Origin: JAZKFT01 sp043760535
GTDB taxonomy: Bacteria > Bacteroidota > Bacteroidia > Chitinophagales > Chitinophagaceae
Reading direction: 5' to 3'
Assembly: GCA_043760535.1 (NCBI GenBank)
Contig: JAYUOV010000184.1
Location: 1 to 35,719 of the forward strand
DNA: 35,719 bases
Part shown: piece after piece, positions 15,908 to 24,063 of the stretch
How positions within the stretch are numbered: the stretch's first letter is position 1
Layout: every line of letters starts with the position of its first letter
Made by a program: the position numbers and the translations under genes
The notes under the pieces: model-generated
What the model was told of the DNA's origin: nothing
Databases searched by the model: none
Seen by the model: the letters and a program-made list of their open reading frames with translations, nothing else

Positions 15908-16168
15908 TTAATAAGTTAGTTTATAAAAATAAGAGACCAATATAATAATAAAAATACTGGCGATTCCCAATTTTGTAATTTTTAATGATTTACTAATCCG
16001 GTACCTGTTATTCAAAAATAAAAAAACAAAAAACACCAATATCGGTATCAACGCAGGATAATATTTCAGGCTTTGTAAAACATTGCCCCGTAATAATGCG
16101 ATGGCACTTCTTTGCAAACCACAGCCCGGGCAATCAAAATGAAATGCAGTTTTAAATAAGCAAGGCAA
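15908..16168 (-). CDS. DUF2752-family membrane protein, start uncertain
   Basis: 86 residues from a TTG at 16168. The family core is DCPGCGLQRSAIALLRGN, with the paired cysteines of C-P-G-C-G, then SLKYYPALIPILVFFVFLFL and a second membrane helix. Open codons continue upstream and read IVNWLEAHQ directly before the TTG, which looks like the normal N-terminus of this family. No ATG, GTG or other TTG exists there; the frame closes at a TAA about 45 bp up. Either initiation is at the TTG, giving a short protein, or a non-standard codon such as ATT at 16195 is used, or the start codon has been lost. Confidence 0.7.
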   Translation of the reverse strand: MPCLFKTAFHFDCPGCGLQRSAIALLRGNVLQSLKYYPALIPILVFFVFLFLNNRYRISKSLKITKLGIASIFIIILVSYFYKLTY

Positions 16169-16248
16169 CTGATGTGCTTCAAGCCAGTTTACAATATTTA
16201 AAAAATCAACACCACTCTCTTACTTTGTTTAAATTCTAATCATTGCCG

Positions 16249-16281
16249 AAATCGTAAATCACAAATCGTAAATCACAAATC
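16249..16281. repeat. 14-bp direct repeat, 2.4 copies
   Basis: The unit AAATCGTAAATCAC occurs twice in tandem followed by AAATC, ending immediately before the minus-strand stop codon of proS. It lies in the 3' untranslated region of proS. It is not a terminator, since it has no inverted symmetry. Confidence 0.7.
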
Positions 16282-17760
16282 TTAATAAGCCCTTGCAAAC
16301 AAAACCCTTTCCCTGCTTGGGTTTCCGGTTAAAATACACTTGCCTTCTTCCTGCACGTTGTTCAGCGGTATGCAGCGGATAGTGGCTTTTACCAAATCCT
16401 TTATTTTATCTTCCGTTTCGCCAGTTCCATCCCAATGGGCACTCACAAATCCGCCTTTTTCATCAAGTATTTTTAAAAAATCGTCCCAGGTATCTACGGC
16501 TGTAATGCGTTCTTCTCTAAAGCTTTTGGCTTTGTTATACATCTGTAATTGTATATCGTCCAGCAAAGTTTTTATGTAAAGAGCTATCCCCTCCATGCTT
16601 ACGGTCGTCTTTTCTTTCGTATCCCGGCGGGCCAGTTCCACGGTATTATTTTCTAAATCTCTTGCACCAATGGCCAACCTTACCGGAACGCCTTTCATTT
16701 CGTACTCGGCAAATTTCCAGCCCGGCCGGCTGTTTTCACTATCATCAAATTTTACACTAATACCCATTTCTTTCAGTGCTGAAACAATCGGATTTACTTT
16801 AGCAGCAATCAGTTTTTTTTGTTCCTCTCCTTTAAAAATAGGTACAATTACCACTTGCAGCGGTGCTATTTTCGGAGGCAAAACCAGTCCATCATCATCG
16901 CTATGCGCCATAACTAATGCACCAATAAGACGGGTGCTTACGCCCCAGCTTGTAGCCCACACATACTCCAGTTTGTTTTCTTTATCGCTAAATTTTACAT
17001 CAAATGCCTTTGCAAAATTTTGGCCTAAAAAGTGAGATGTGCCAGCCTGTAACGCTTTGCCATCCTGCATCAGAGCTTCTATACAGTAGGTATCTTCAGC
17101 ACCAGCAAAGCGTTCGTTGGCCGTTTTTACGCCTTTAATTACTGGCAGTGCCATCCAGTTTTCTACAAAATCGGCATACACATCCAGCATCCTCGTTGTT
17201 TCTTCTACGGCTTCTTGTTTGGTGGCATGGGCAGTGTGGCCTTCCTGCCATAAAAATTCGGCGGTTCGCAAAAACAATCGGGTACGCATTTCCCATCTAA
17301 CTACGTTAGCCCATTGGTTTATTAGCAGTGGTAAATCCCTGTAAGATTGTATCCAGCCCTTGTAAGTATTCCAGATAATGGCTTCGCTTGTAGGCCGCAC
17401 AATTAGTTCTTCTTCCAATTTAGCTTCCGGATCCACCATTAATTTACCAGGTTTAGATGGATCGTTTTTTAGCCTGTAATGCGTTACCACAGCACATTCT
17501 TTGGCAAAGCCTTCGGCGTTTTTTTCTTCTGCTTCAAACAAACTTTTTGGCACAAACAATGGAAAATAAGCATTCTCATGCCCTGTGTCTTTAAACATTT
17601 TATCCAGCACAGCCTGCATGTTTTCCCAGAGGCGATAGCCGTAAGGCTTTATCACCATACAGCCACGTACTGCACTATAATCAGCCAGTTGCCCTTTAAT
17701 AACCAGGTCGTTATACCATTGCGAATAATCCGTTGCCCTGCTTGTAATTTCTTTGCTCAT
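16282..17760 (-). CDS. proS: Prolyl-tRNA synthetase, archaeal/eukaryote-like type
   Basis: 492 residues. Charges tRNA-Pro with proline in the cytoplasm. Class II motifs are visible: motif 1 region with GCMVIKPYGYRLWENMQ near residue 33, TSEAIIW near 125, motif 2 VRWEMRTRLFLRTAEFLWQE near 150-170 with GHTAH, and motif 3 SWGVSTRLIGALVMAHSDD near 270. The anticodon-binding domain starts about residue 285 (APLQVVIVPIFKGEEQ). The C-terminal domain closes with CILTGNPSRERVLFARAY; the terminal tyrosine and the absence of the bacterial editing insertion mark the shorter ProS type 3. Start ATG at 17760 (MSKEITSRATDYSQWY). The length is normal. Confidence 0.97.
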   Translation of the reverse strand: MSKEITSRATDYSQWYNDLVIKGQLADYSAVRGCMVIKPYGYRLWENMQAVLDKMFKDTGHENAYFPLFVPKSLFEAEEKNAEGFAKECAVVTHYRLKNDPSKPGKLMVDPEAKLEEELIVRPTSEAIIWNTYKGWIQSYRDLPLLINQWANVVRWEMRTRLFLRTAEFLWQEGHTAHATKQEAVEETTRMLDVYADFVENWMALPVIKGVKTANERFAGAEDTYCIEALMQDGKALQAGTSHFLGQNFAKAFDVKFSDKENKLEYVWATSWGVSTRLIGALVMAHSDDDGLVLPPKIAPLQVVIVPIFKGEEQKKLIAAKVNPIVSALKEMGISVKFDDSENSRPGWKFAEYEMKGVPVRLAIGARDLENNTVELARRDTKEKTTVSMEGIALYIKTLLDDIQLQMYNKAKSFREERITAVDTWDDFLKILDEKGGFVSAHWDGTGETEDKIKDLVKATIRCIPLNNVQEEGKCILTGNPSRERVLFARAY

Positions 17761-18161
17761 ATCTTTTTTGTACTATTTTTTATTTTTTTTAGCCCAGCTT
17801 TTGTAGCCTTGATTGGGCGACATTGGCGAACGGTGTAAATGCCGATTATTTCGGGACTCCGTTGAAATTTTGAGCTACTATTTAGCTTCCCCTCAATCAT
17901 TATTTTACTCTTTTATAAAACCCATTAAAAACCTGTTGGAGTTAAAGCCAACAAAAACAACTTAATCCAATTTTCGAATTGCTAACTGCCAATTGCAAAA
18001 CTGCCAACTTCACCCGACAGCGGCCGAAGATAATTGTTTTAGTTTTTAGCCATTCTTTAACAGCAAGTTCTGTCTGAAAACTGTCATAATAAAAAACCTT
18101 TACACCTAACAAGCAAAGATTAATAACTAACTTTATTCCATCAATATTAAAACCTGTCGCC
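17761..18161. other. Intergenic gap, holds one copy of a dispersed repeat
   Basis: Leader of proS on one side and of the lipoprotein gene on the other. It holds the 34-nt repeat at 17807-17840 and two close copies of AACTGCCAA around 17982-18010. A 73-codon minus frame here (18163-17942) has no recognisable content and is not called. Confidence 0.5.
17807..17840 (+). repeat. Dispersed 34-nt repeat, copy A
   Basis: Matches 35676-35709 at 30 of 34 positions; the core GCGACATTGGCGAACG is identical in both. It lies in the untranslated region upstream of proS. Nature unknown. Confidence 0.6.
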
Positions 18162-18890
18162 ATGTTAACAAAATTTTTACTTGCAGGATCCCTGGCTGTA
18201 GCATTGCTCAGCAGTTGCTCTTCGGTTTACAAAACCGGCCAAACACCTGATGATGTTTATTATTCACCCACCCGCCAAATAAATGCCGAGGTAAAAAGAG
18301 AAGAGAAAAAACAAGAAGAATACACTTACTCTAAAGCCGACGACAATTACCTGCGTATGAAAGTGCAGAACCGCCGCCAATGGAACACGATAGACGACCG
18401 AGACTATTGGTATAACTATGACTGCAATTGCCGGTGCAATAATAACTGGAGTACTTTTAATAGATGGAACAACAATTACGATAGCTGGAGCAACTGGAAC
18501 CGTGGTAATAATTACTATGGCTCTAACAGCGGCTGGGGTTACGGTTATGGCTACCCAATAGCTTATGTAAGAACACCAAGAAGCAACACCGGGCCAAAAC
18601 CTTACATGAGTGGTTACACAAACCGTACCTATAGTAACTCAAATAGTAGCTATAGCAACGGTAAAAATGGCAGCAGTAATAGTGGTGGCGGTTTTGGTAA
18701 TTTGCTAAAATCTGTATTTGGTGGTAGTAGTAACAGCAGCAGCTCAGAATCATACAGCCGACCTGTAAGAACTTTTGAAAACAACGGTAGCAATAATTCT
18801 TCATCAAGCAGCAGTTCTTCTAGCGGCAATAGCAGTAGCGGACGAAGCAGTACAGGTACTACCGGTACTGGCAGGGGTGGCGGTAACTAA
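18162..18890 (+). CDS. Low-complexity Asn/Ser/Trp-rich lipoprotein
   Basis: 242 residues with a lipoprotein signal (MLTKFLLAGSLAVALLSSC, Cys at 19). A conserved-looking N-terminal part follows: SSVYKTGQTPDDVYYSPTRQ, then a charged stretch and DRDYWYNYDCNCRCNNNW with an odd D-C-N-C-R-C cluster. Residues about 90-135 are Trp/Asn/Gly/Tyr repeats (NRWNNNYDSWSNWNRGNNYY), and the last 90 residues are Ser/Gly/Asn-rich ending in a glycine run. It is an envelope protein exposed on one face of the outer membrane. No enzyme motif. It precedes an outer-membrane barrel gene but is separated by two hairpins, so probably has its own transcript. Confidence 0.8.
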   Translation: MLTKFLLAGSLAVALLSSCSSVYKTGQTPDDVYYSPTRQINAEVKREEKKQEEYTYSKADDNYLRMKVQNRRQWNTIDDRDYWYNYDCNCRCNNNWSTFNRWNNNYDSWSNWNRGNNYYGSNSGWGYGYGYPIAYVRTPRSNTGPKPYMSGYTNRTYSNSNSSYSNGKNGSSNSGGGFGNLLKSVFGGSSNSSSSESYSRPVRTFENNGSNNSSSSSSSSSGNSSSGRSSTGTTGTGRGGGN

Positions 18891-18998
18891 TATTTTTTAA
18901 ATAACCTGTGGTGTGGATGAATATTCATTCGGTAATGGTAGCGGTGCATTTTGCATAAACCAACGAGCATTCTTTAGTAATAATGCTCCGCTACTATT

Positions 18999-19016
18999 AA
19001 CCCCACGGGTTTTTTA
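18999..19016 (+). terminator. Short terminator after the lipoprotein gene
   Basis: AACCC-CAC-GGGTT followed by four more T. A second hairpin, GAGCATT/AATGCTC with a 10-base loop, lies just upstream at 18965-18988. The stem is short, so efficiency is uncertain. Confidence 0.5.
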
Positions 19017-19081
19017 TTGCCCATACCATAATTAAAATTCATAATACATTTTATTACAGACTTTTTTTAAAACATAACAAT

Positions 19082-20611
19082 ATGCAACGCTATATACTGT
19101 TACCTATCCTACTTTTTTCATTATTGGTTACCACTGCCCAATCTCCTGTAGATGCCATCCGCCAATCTTATCAAATACCACAAGGCACCGCCCGTAACAT
19201 GGCTATTGGCGGGGCTATGGGCTCTTTGGGTGGCGATATTACTGCCGCCCATGTAAACCCTGCCGGGCTTGGCTTTTATAAAACTGGCGAATTGGTAGTA
19301 AGCCCTGGCTTTAATATGTTTAATAACAAGTTCGACTATAGAGGCACTAATCAAAACCACAAAGAAAACAATTTTGCATACGGCACTAGTGGCGTAGTTA
19401 TTGGCTGGGGCGATAGTTGGAACAAGAAAAAGAGTAATGCCTTTTCTTTAACTATAAACCAAACGGCCAACTTTAATAACTATGTGCATTACAAAGGCAA
19501 TAACAACGTAAGCAGCTGGAGCGAACAATACCTGGAAGAATTAGTAAAAAACAATGCGAGCCTTAATAGTGCAGATAAAGACTATATTTTTGGCAGCACC
19601 TTGGCCTACGGCACTTATTTGGTAAATCCCGAATATAGAAATGGACAATTAATAGGCTACCAAAGTGCAGTGCCAATAAGTAAAGGCGTGGTGCAAGAAA
19701 ATACATTAGATACTAGGGGCGGCACACACGAAATAGCTTTGGCCTTTGCAGCTAATAATGCAGACAAATTATACATCGGCGGAAGTATAGGGGTACCCAT
19801 TTACAATTACAAACGCACCCAAAATTATTCCGAAACATCTATGAGTACCAGCACTACCGATTCTTTTGCCTCTTTTAAATACAACGAAACATACGAAAGC
19901 CGTGGTGTAGGTATCAATCTAAAACTGGGTTTAATATACAAGCCTATGGACAAAATTCGCCTTGGGGTAGCCATACACACGCCCACATTTGCCAATATGG
20001 AAGATAAAATTAGGAGTAGCATTACTACAAACACCGAAGGCTACAAAGGCACTTTAACCGTTACCAGCGACCAGCTTAACAGCAATAATCCCGGTGTGTA
20101 CAATTACACACAAACCACACCTTGGAAGGCAATCATTAGCGGATCGTATGTGTTTAACGAAGTGAAAGATGTAAGAAGGCAAAAAGCTTTTATTACAGTA
20201 GATGCTGAATATGTACCGCACAGAGGTACACAATACGACATTGCCGAAGGTGGTACAGAAACAGATAAAACTTATTACAAAGGCGTAAACAATGCGATAG
20301 ACGAACGCTACAAAGGCGTTTTTAATTTTAGAATGGGTGGCGAAGTGAAATTTACAACCATAATGGCCCGTGCCGGCTTTGCTTACTATGGCAATCCTTA
20401 TAAAGACAACGATGTTTTAACCAACAACCGGATGCTACTAAGTGGCGGATTGGGTTATCGTAACAAAGGCATTTTTATAGACCTTACATACGTGCACAGC
20501 ATGATGAAAGACACCCATGTACCATACTATCTTAGCGACAGACCTAACACTTTTGCCGAAGGCAGAAACATAAAAGGTAATGTGATGCTTACATTTGGGT
20601 CAAAATTTTAG
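19082..20611 (+). CDS. OMPP1/FadL-like outer membrane protein
   Basis: 509 residues with signal peptide MQRYILLPILLFSLLVTTAQ. The N-terminus of the mature protein is the hatch-like segment typical of the family: GTARNMAIGGAMGSLGGDIT, then AAHVNPAGLGFYKTGELVVS, which corresponds to the N-P-A-G/A-L motif. The rest is repeated amphipathic strands ending in NVMLTFGSKF, with the terminal aromatic residue required for barrel assembly. The LGVAIHTPTFANMEDK segment near residue 298 is another family block. Such barrels take up hydrophobic compounds in the FadL group; in Bacteroidota the substrate is usually unknown. The next gene starts 6 bp later. Confidence 0.88.
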   Translation: MQRYILLPILLFSLLVTTAQSPVDAIRQSYQIPQGTARNMAIGGAMGSLGGDITAAHVNPAGLGFYKTGELVVSPGFNMFNNKFDYRGTNQNHKENNFAYGTSGVVIGWGDSWNKKKSNAFSLTINQTANFNNYVHYKGNNNVSSWSEQYLEELVKNNASLNSADKDYIFGSTLAYGTYLVNPEYRNGQLIGYQSAVPISKGVVQENTLDTRGGTHEIALAFAANNADKLYIGGSIGVPIYNYKRTQNYSETSMSTSTTDSFASFKYNETYESRGVGINLKLGLIYKPMDKIRLGVAIHTPTFANMEDKIRSSITTNTEGYKGTLTVTSDQLNSNNPGVYNYTQTTPWKAIISGSYVFNEVKDVRRQKAFITVDAEYVPHRGTQYDIAEGGTETDKTYYKGVNNAIDERYKGVFNFRMGGEVKFTTIMARAGFAYYGNPYKDNDVLTNNRMLLSGGLGYRNKGIFIDLTYVHSMMKDTHVPYYLSDRPNTFAEGRNIKGNVMLTFGSKF

Positions 20612-20617
20612 TATCCG

Positions 20618-21058
20618 ATGAATGTTGAGTTATCTAATATAGAACTTTGGTTACGCTATGGTGTTGCGGCTTTTGTAATAACCATTATTTTTCGTGCATT
20701 TATTTTTCGTACATCTTTTTTCGGAAGGGCAATGGTCTGTTTTTCGGCAGGTCTTGCCCTTTTTGCGGTTTTAGTTTGGTATAATTTTAATGATTTGATT
20801 TTTATACCAGATTATTTTGGTAGCAGCGATTACGATATGCACCTGCTTTCTAACGAGGAGCATACCATTCGCTACTATTACTGGTATTCGGCCGCAGCGG
20901 CACTAGCATTAGGGGCTTTAACAAATATACTTTGGTTGCTTAAAGAAAAAGTGATGCACAGAAACATAGTTCCGCCACAACAGGCACGTATTTTTAGCCT
21001 TTCGATGGGGTTTGGCTGTTTGGTAGTTTTATTGGTAGCCAGTTTAATTTTAACCTGA
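20618..21058 (+). CDS. Small integral membrane protein of unknown function
   Basis: 146 residues with four hydrophobic helices: about 13-30, 34-55 (RAMVCFSAGLALFAVLVWYN), 88-108 (YSAAAALALGALTNILWLL) and 124-145. A loop of about 30 residues (DLIFIPDYFGSSDYDMHLLS) lies between helices 2 and 3. Not recognised. It follows the outer membrane protein gene by 6 bp, so it is probably co-transcribed. Its stop abuts the stop of the convergent gene with no gap. Confidence 0.75.
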   Translation: MNVELSNIELWLRYGVAAFVITIIFRAFIFRTSFFGRAMVCFSAGLALFAVLVWYNFNDLIFIPDYFGSSDYDMHLLSNEEHTIRYYYWYSAAAALALGALTNILWLLKEKVMHRNIVPPQQARIFSLSMGFGCLVVLLVASLILT

Positions 21059-21895
21059 TTACTCGTAATTATATAGCACTTTTCCTTCCGCCTGCTTATC
21101 CTTATTAAATACCACTTCTTTTGTTTTTAAACCACGGCCGTCGTAAGTGTACCGCCAAATACGGTACTGATTAGTGCCGTTTACAAAAGAAGTCATTTGA
21201 GCCAATCGGCCATTAGAATCGTATTCAAAAGTGTAATCTGGCAGTAAACGGCGGGCACGGCTGCTGTATCTGGCAATGTCGGTAAGATTACCTTTTATAT
21301 CGTAATAATAAAAGTAGGTCTCTTTGGTAGTACCTTTTTCTACCCAACGCTCCTCACCTATCCAGCCGTGTTCGTCTGCCACAAACTGTACATTTAAGGT
21401 GTCTTTACCATTTTTTATCCGCAGCATGCTTTTGGGCTGGTTACCGCTAAAAGTATATGTTCTTTTTTCCGAAAATTTTATCACCGATTGCTCCGGCTCG
21501 TGGCTTGCAGACGCAACACCAGTAAGGTTTTCAGGAGTTTCATTGCTGTAGGTATAGCTGGTAAAAGATACTGCGGCTTCGGTACTATCATTGGTAGAGG
21601 CAGGCATTCCATTTTCTAGGTATTTTGTAAAAAGAATAGATGTTGGGCTAGATGGGCTTTGCGTACTAGTGGTCATTTCGCTTCTCCTCGCATTTATTTC
21701 CTGTAAAATACTAATACCCTCTATTGGTTCGCCGTTGGGGTTGGTACTGGTTACAGTTACTTTTTTTATACTGCTTTTTTTAAGCAGTATAAAATGAGCT
21801 TTCGCCTGTTTGTTACCTAAAATATCGTTGTAATAAAATTGGGCCTTTGCGTTGGTAAAAACAAAAACTAACATAATTCCAAAGACTTTGTACAT
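21059..21895 (-). CDS. Exported protein with RHS-like YD strands
   Basis: 278 residues from ATG 21895, chosen because it begins a signal peptide (MYKVFGIMLVFVFTNAKAQ); the frame is open 26 codons higher but that would bury the signal. The C-terminal half carries short beta repeats of the RHS/YD kind: YYYYDIKGNLTDIARYSS, YTFEYDSNGRLAQMTSF, WRYTYDGRGLKTKEVVF. These suggest an extracytoplasmic beta-sheet protein. No toxin tip or catalytic motif. It faces away from the DUF3667 gene, with 115 bp between them. Confidence 0.75.
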   Translation of the reverse strand: MYKVFGIMLVFVFTNAKAQFYYNDILGNKQAKAHFILLKKSSIKKVTVTSTNPNGEPIEGISILQEINARRSEMTTSTQSPSSPTSILFTKYLENGMPASTNDSTEAAVSFTSYTYSNETPENLTGVASASHEPEQSVIKFSEKRTYTFSGNQPKSMLRIKNGKDTLNVQFVADEHGWIGEERWVEKGTTKETYFYYYDIKGNLTDIARYSSRARRLLPDYTFEYDSNGRLAQMTSFVNGTNQYRIWRYTYDGRGLKTKEVVFNKDKQAEGKVLYNYE

Positions 21896-22010
21896 AATTC
21901 TAATTTGGTTCAAAAATAAATGGATATTCACAAGACGAAGCAAGTTGGTTTTTTTGTATGTAACCCATGCCATTTCTTTGCTTTTTTAACAAAACAAACA
22001 ACCAGTTACA

Positions 22011-23213
22011 TTGTCGCATTTTAAAGAACGTACCCAAAAAAACTGCCTTAACTGCAATGCAATGGTTGCCGGCAAATATTGCCAAGTTTGTGGGCAAGAA
22101 AATATAGAACCTAAAGAAAGCGTCTGGCATCTGGTAACCCATTTTTTTAAAGATATTACCCATTTTGACGGCAAATTTTTTACCACCACAAAATTATTGT
22201 TGTTAAAACCCGGCCATCTACCCAGAGCGTATTTACGGGGTAAAAGAGCCAGCTACCTGCATCCCATCAAGATGTATGTGTTTACCTCTTTTGTTTTCTT
22301 TTTACTTTTTTTTACCATAACTAACAATTTTATTGGTTTCACCGAAATAAGTAAAGCAGAACAAAAAACAATTTCCAACCAGGTAAAAATAGATGGGATT
22401 GACTCTATGATATCCGACACCAGAGATACAACTATACTTAAGGCTCTGAACATAAAAAAAACGGAATATAAAAATGCGAATCTGATTATTGATTCGGTAG
22501 AAGATGCAAGAATCTTAATGGAAAAAAGAAAGAAACTGCAAACAACTGCCCCATCAAATAATAAGCCAAAAGCAGATCCATCCGACTCTCTTGCCCGATT
22601 ATTAAATAATTCCACAAAGGGCAGTAATCGCAATTCTAAATTGAAATTTGGATCATCTTTTCCCGACTCTGTAACTACTGTGGCACAGTATGAAAAATAT
22701 CAAGCCAGCTTACCTGAAACAGATAGAGATAGCTGGTTAACAAAAAAAATGGCTAACAAAAAAATTGCCATCCAGCAAAAATACCGCTACAATGGCAATG
22801 AATTCGGCGAGATTCTTATTGAAACATTTTTACATAGCCTGCCAAAAATGCTGTTTATTTCTTTGCCATTATTTGCATTGGTTTTACAGTTATTGTATTT
22901 CCGCCAAAAGCATTTGTATTATACCGATCATGGCATATTTAGCATTTACTATTTTATAGCTGTATTTATTATTCTACTTTTCGACATCCTTATAAAAAAA
23001 TTACAAACCGTTACTGGCTGGCAAATATTCAATTATGTAGAACCGGTATTGATACTTTTTATTTTGTTTTATCTGTATAAAAGCATGCGTAATTTTTATG
23101 CACAACGGCGTGGTAAAACCATTTTAAAATTTGCTTTGCTATGTTCTATAGCAGGCACTATTACACTAGTACTCACAGTTGGTCTTTTGTTACTTACATT
23201 TTTAAAAGTATAA
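22011..23213 (+). CDS. DUF3667 membrane protein with N-terminal zinc ribbon
   Basis: 400 residues. The N-terminal zinc ribbon is C12-x2-C15...C24-x2-C27 (NCLNCNAMVAGKYCQVCGQE). Then comes the DUF3667 core: HFFKDITHFDGKFFTTTKLL, LKPGHLPRAYLRGKRASYLHP and the first membrane helix YVFTSFVFFLLFFTI. A charged cytoplasmic or periplasmic loop of about 170 residues follows, then a group of helices from about 280 to 400 (MLFISLPLFALVLQLLYF and onward). The start is TTG at 22011; no ATG lies before the zinc ribbon. Function unknown. It is followed 6 bp later by mazG. Confidence 0.85.
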   Translation: MSHFKERTQKNCLNCNAMVAGKYCQVCGQENIEPKESVWHLVTHFFKDITHFDGKFFTTTKLLLLKPGHLPRAYLRGKRASYLHPIKMYVFTSFVFFLLFFTITNNFIGFTEISKAEQKTISNQVKIDGIDSMISDTRDTTILKALNIKKTEYKNANLIIDSVEDARILMEKRKKLQTTAPSNNKPKADPSDSLARLLNNSTKGSNRNSKLKFGSSFPDSVTTVAQYEKYQASLPETDRDSWLTKKMANKKIAIQQKYRYNGNEFGEILIETFLHSLPKMLFISLPLFALVLQLLYFRQKHLYYTDHGIFSIYYFIAVFIILLFDILIKKLQTVTGWQIFNYVEPVLILFILFYLYKSMRNFYAQRRGKTILKFALLCSIAGTITLVLTVGLLLLTFLKV

Positions 23214-23219
23214 AATAAT

Positions 23220-24002
23220 ATGCAAAATACGCCCACCCAGCAAGCCTTTCAGCGGCTACTTACCATAATGGACGAACTACGAGAACAATGCCCTTGGGAT
23301 AAAAAACAAACCATTGACACCCTGCGACCATTAACCATAGAAGAGCTGTACGAACTTACAGATGCCATTATGAATAAGGATTGGAAAGGCATAAAAGAAG
23401 AACTAGGAGATATGCTGCTCCATATTGCCTTCTACGCAAGAATAGGGAAAGAAGAGGAGCAGTTTACCATGGAAGAGGTACTAAATGGCATCTGCGATAA
23501 ACTGGTGTACAGGCATCCACATATATACGCCGATGTGAAAGTGAACAACGAAGAAGATGTAAAGAAAAACTGGGAACAGCTTAAAATGAAAGAAGGGAAA
23601 GAGAGTGTACTCGAAGGTGTTCCCGTTTCATTATCACCACTAATTAAAGCAGCCAGAATACAAGAAAAAGCAGCCAAGATTGGTTTCGACTGGCCCGATG
23701 TAGCACCCGTATGGAACAAGGTAGAAGAAGAATTAGCAGAGCTAAAAGAAGCAGTGGGATTGAAGAACCAAAAAGATATAGAAGAAGAAATGGGTGATGT
23801 ATTATTTAGCCTCGTTAATTACGCAAGGTTTATAAATGTAGATCCCGATACCGTATTGGAAAATACAAACAGAAAGTTTATTCGCCGCTTTCAGTTTATG
23901 GAAAAAGCAGCATTGGAACGCTCCTTGCAAATGACCACTATGACTTTAGCTGAAATGGATGAAATTTGGAATGAAGCAAAAGCAGCTGAAAAAAGTTATT
24001 GA
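23220..24002 (+). CDS. mazG: Nucleoside triphosphate pyrophosphohydrolase MazG
   Basis: 260 residues, the normal two-domain length. MazG cleaves NTPs and dNTPs, including damaged ones, to NMP and pyrophosphate. The first domain has the metal-binding E-E-x-x-E pattern in LTIEELYELTDAI with EELGDMLLHIAFYAR; the second repeats it as VEEELAELKEAV with EEEMGDVLFSLVNYAR. The lead-in CPWDKKQT is the MazG family signature. It follows DUF3667 by 6 bp. A small palindrome (TATTGAT-TG-ATCAATA) overlaps its stop at 23997-24012, with no T-run. Confidence 0.96.
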   Translation: MQNTPTQQAFQRLLTIMDELREQCPWDKKQTIDTLRPLTIEELYELTDAIMNKDWKGIKEELGDMLLHIAFYARIGKEEEQFTMEEVLNGICDKLVYRHPHIYADVKVNNEEDVKKNWEQLKMKEGKESVLEGVPVSLSPLIKAARIQEKAAKIGFDWPDVAPVWNKVEEELAELKEAVGLKNQKDIEEEMGDVLFSLVNYARFINVDPDTVLENTNRKFIRRFQFMEKAALERSLQMTTMTLAEMDEIWNEAKAAEKSY

Positions 24003-24063
24003 TTGATCAATAGCAGTACCTTGATTCACTGATTATTGACTTTGCACCAACTTCGTTACCAGT

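Noticed and set aside
16249..16281. Terminator after proS
   Set aside because: The repeat is direct, not inverted, so no hairpin forms.
17942..18163. 73-codon minus-strand frame upstream of the lipoprotein gene
   Set aside because: It overlaps the leader of the lipoprotein gene, has no motif and contains short direct DNA repeats; most likely chance.
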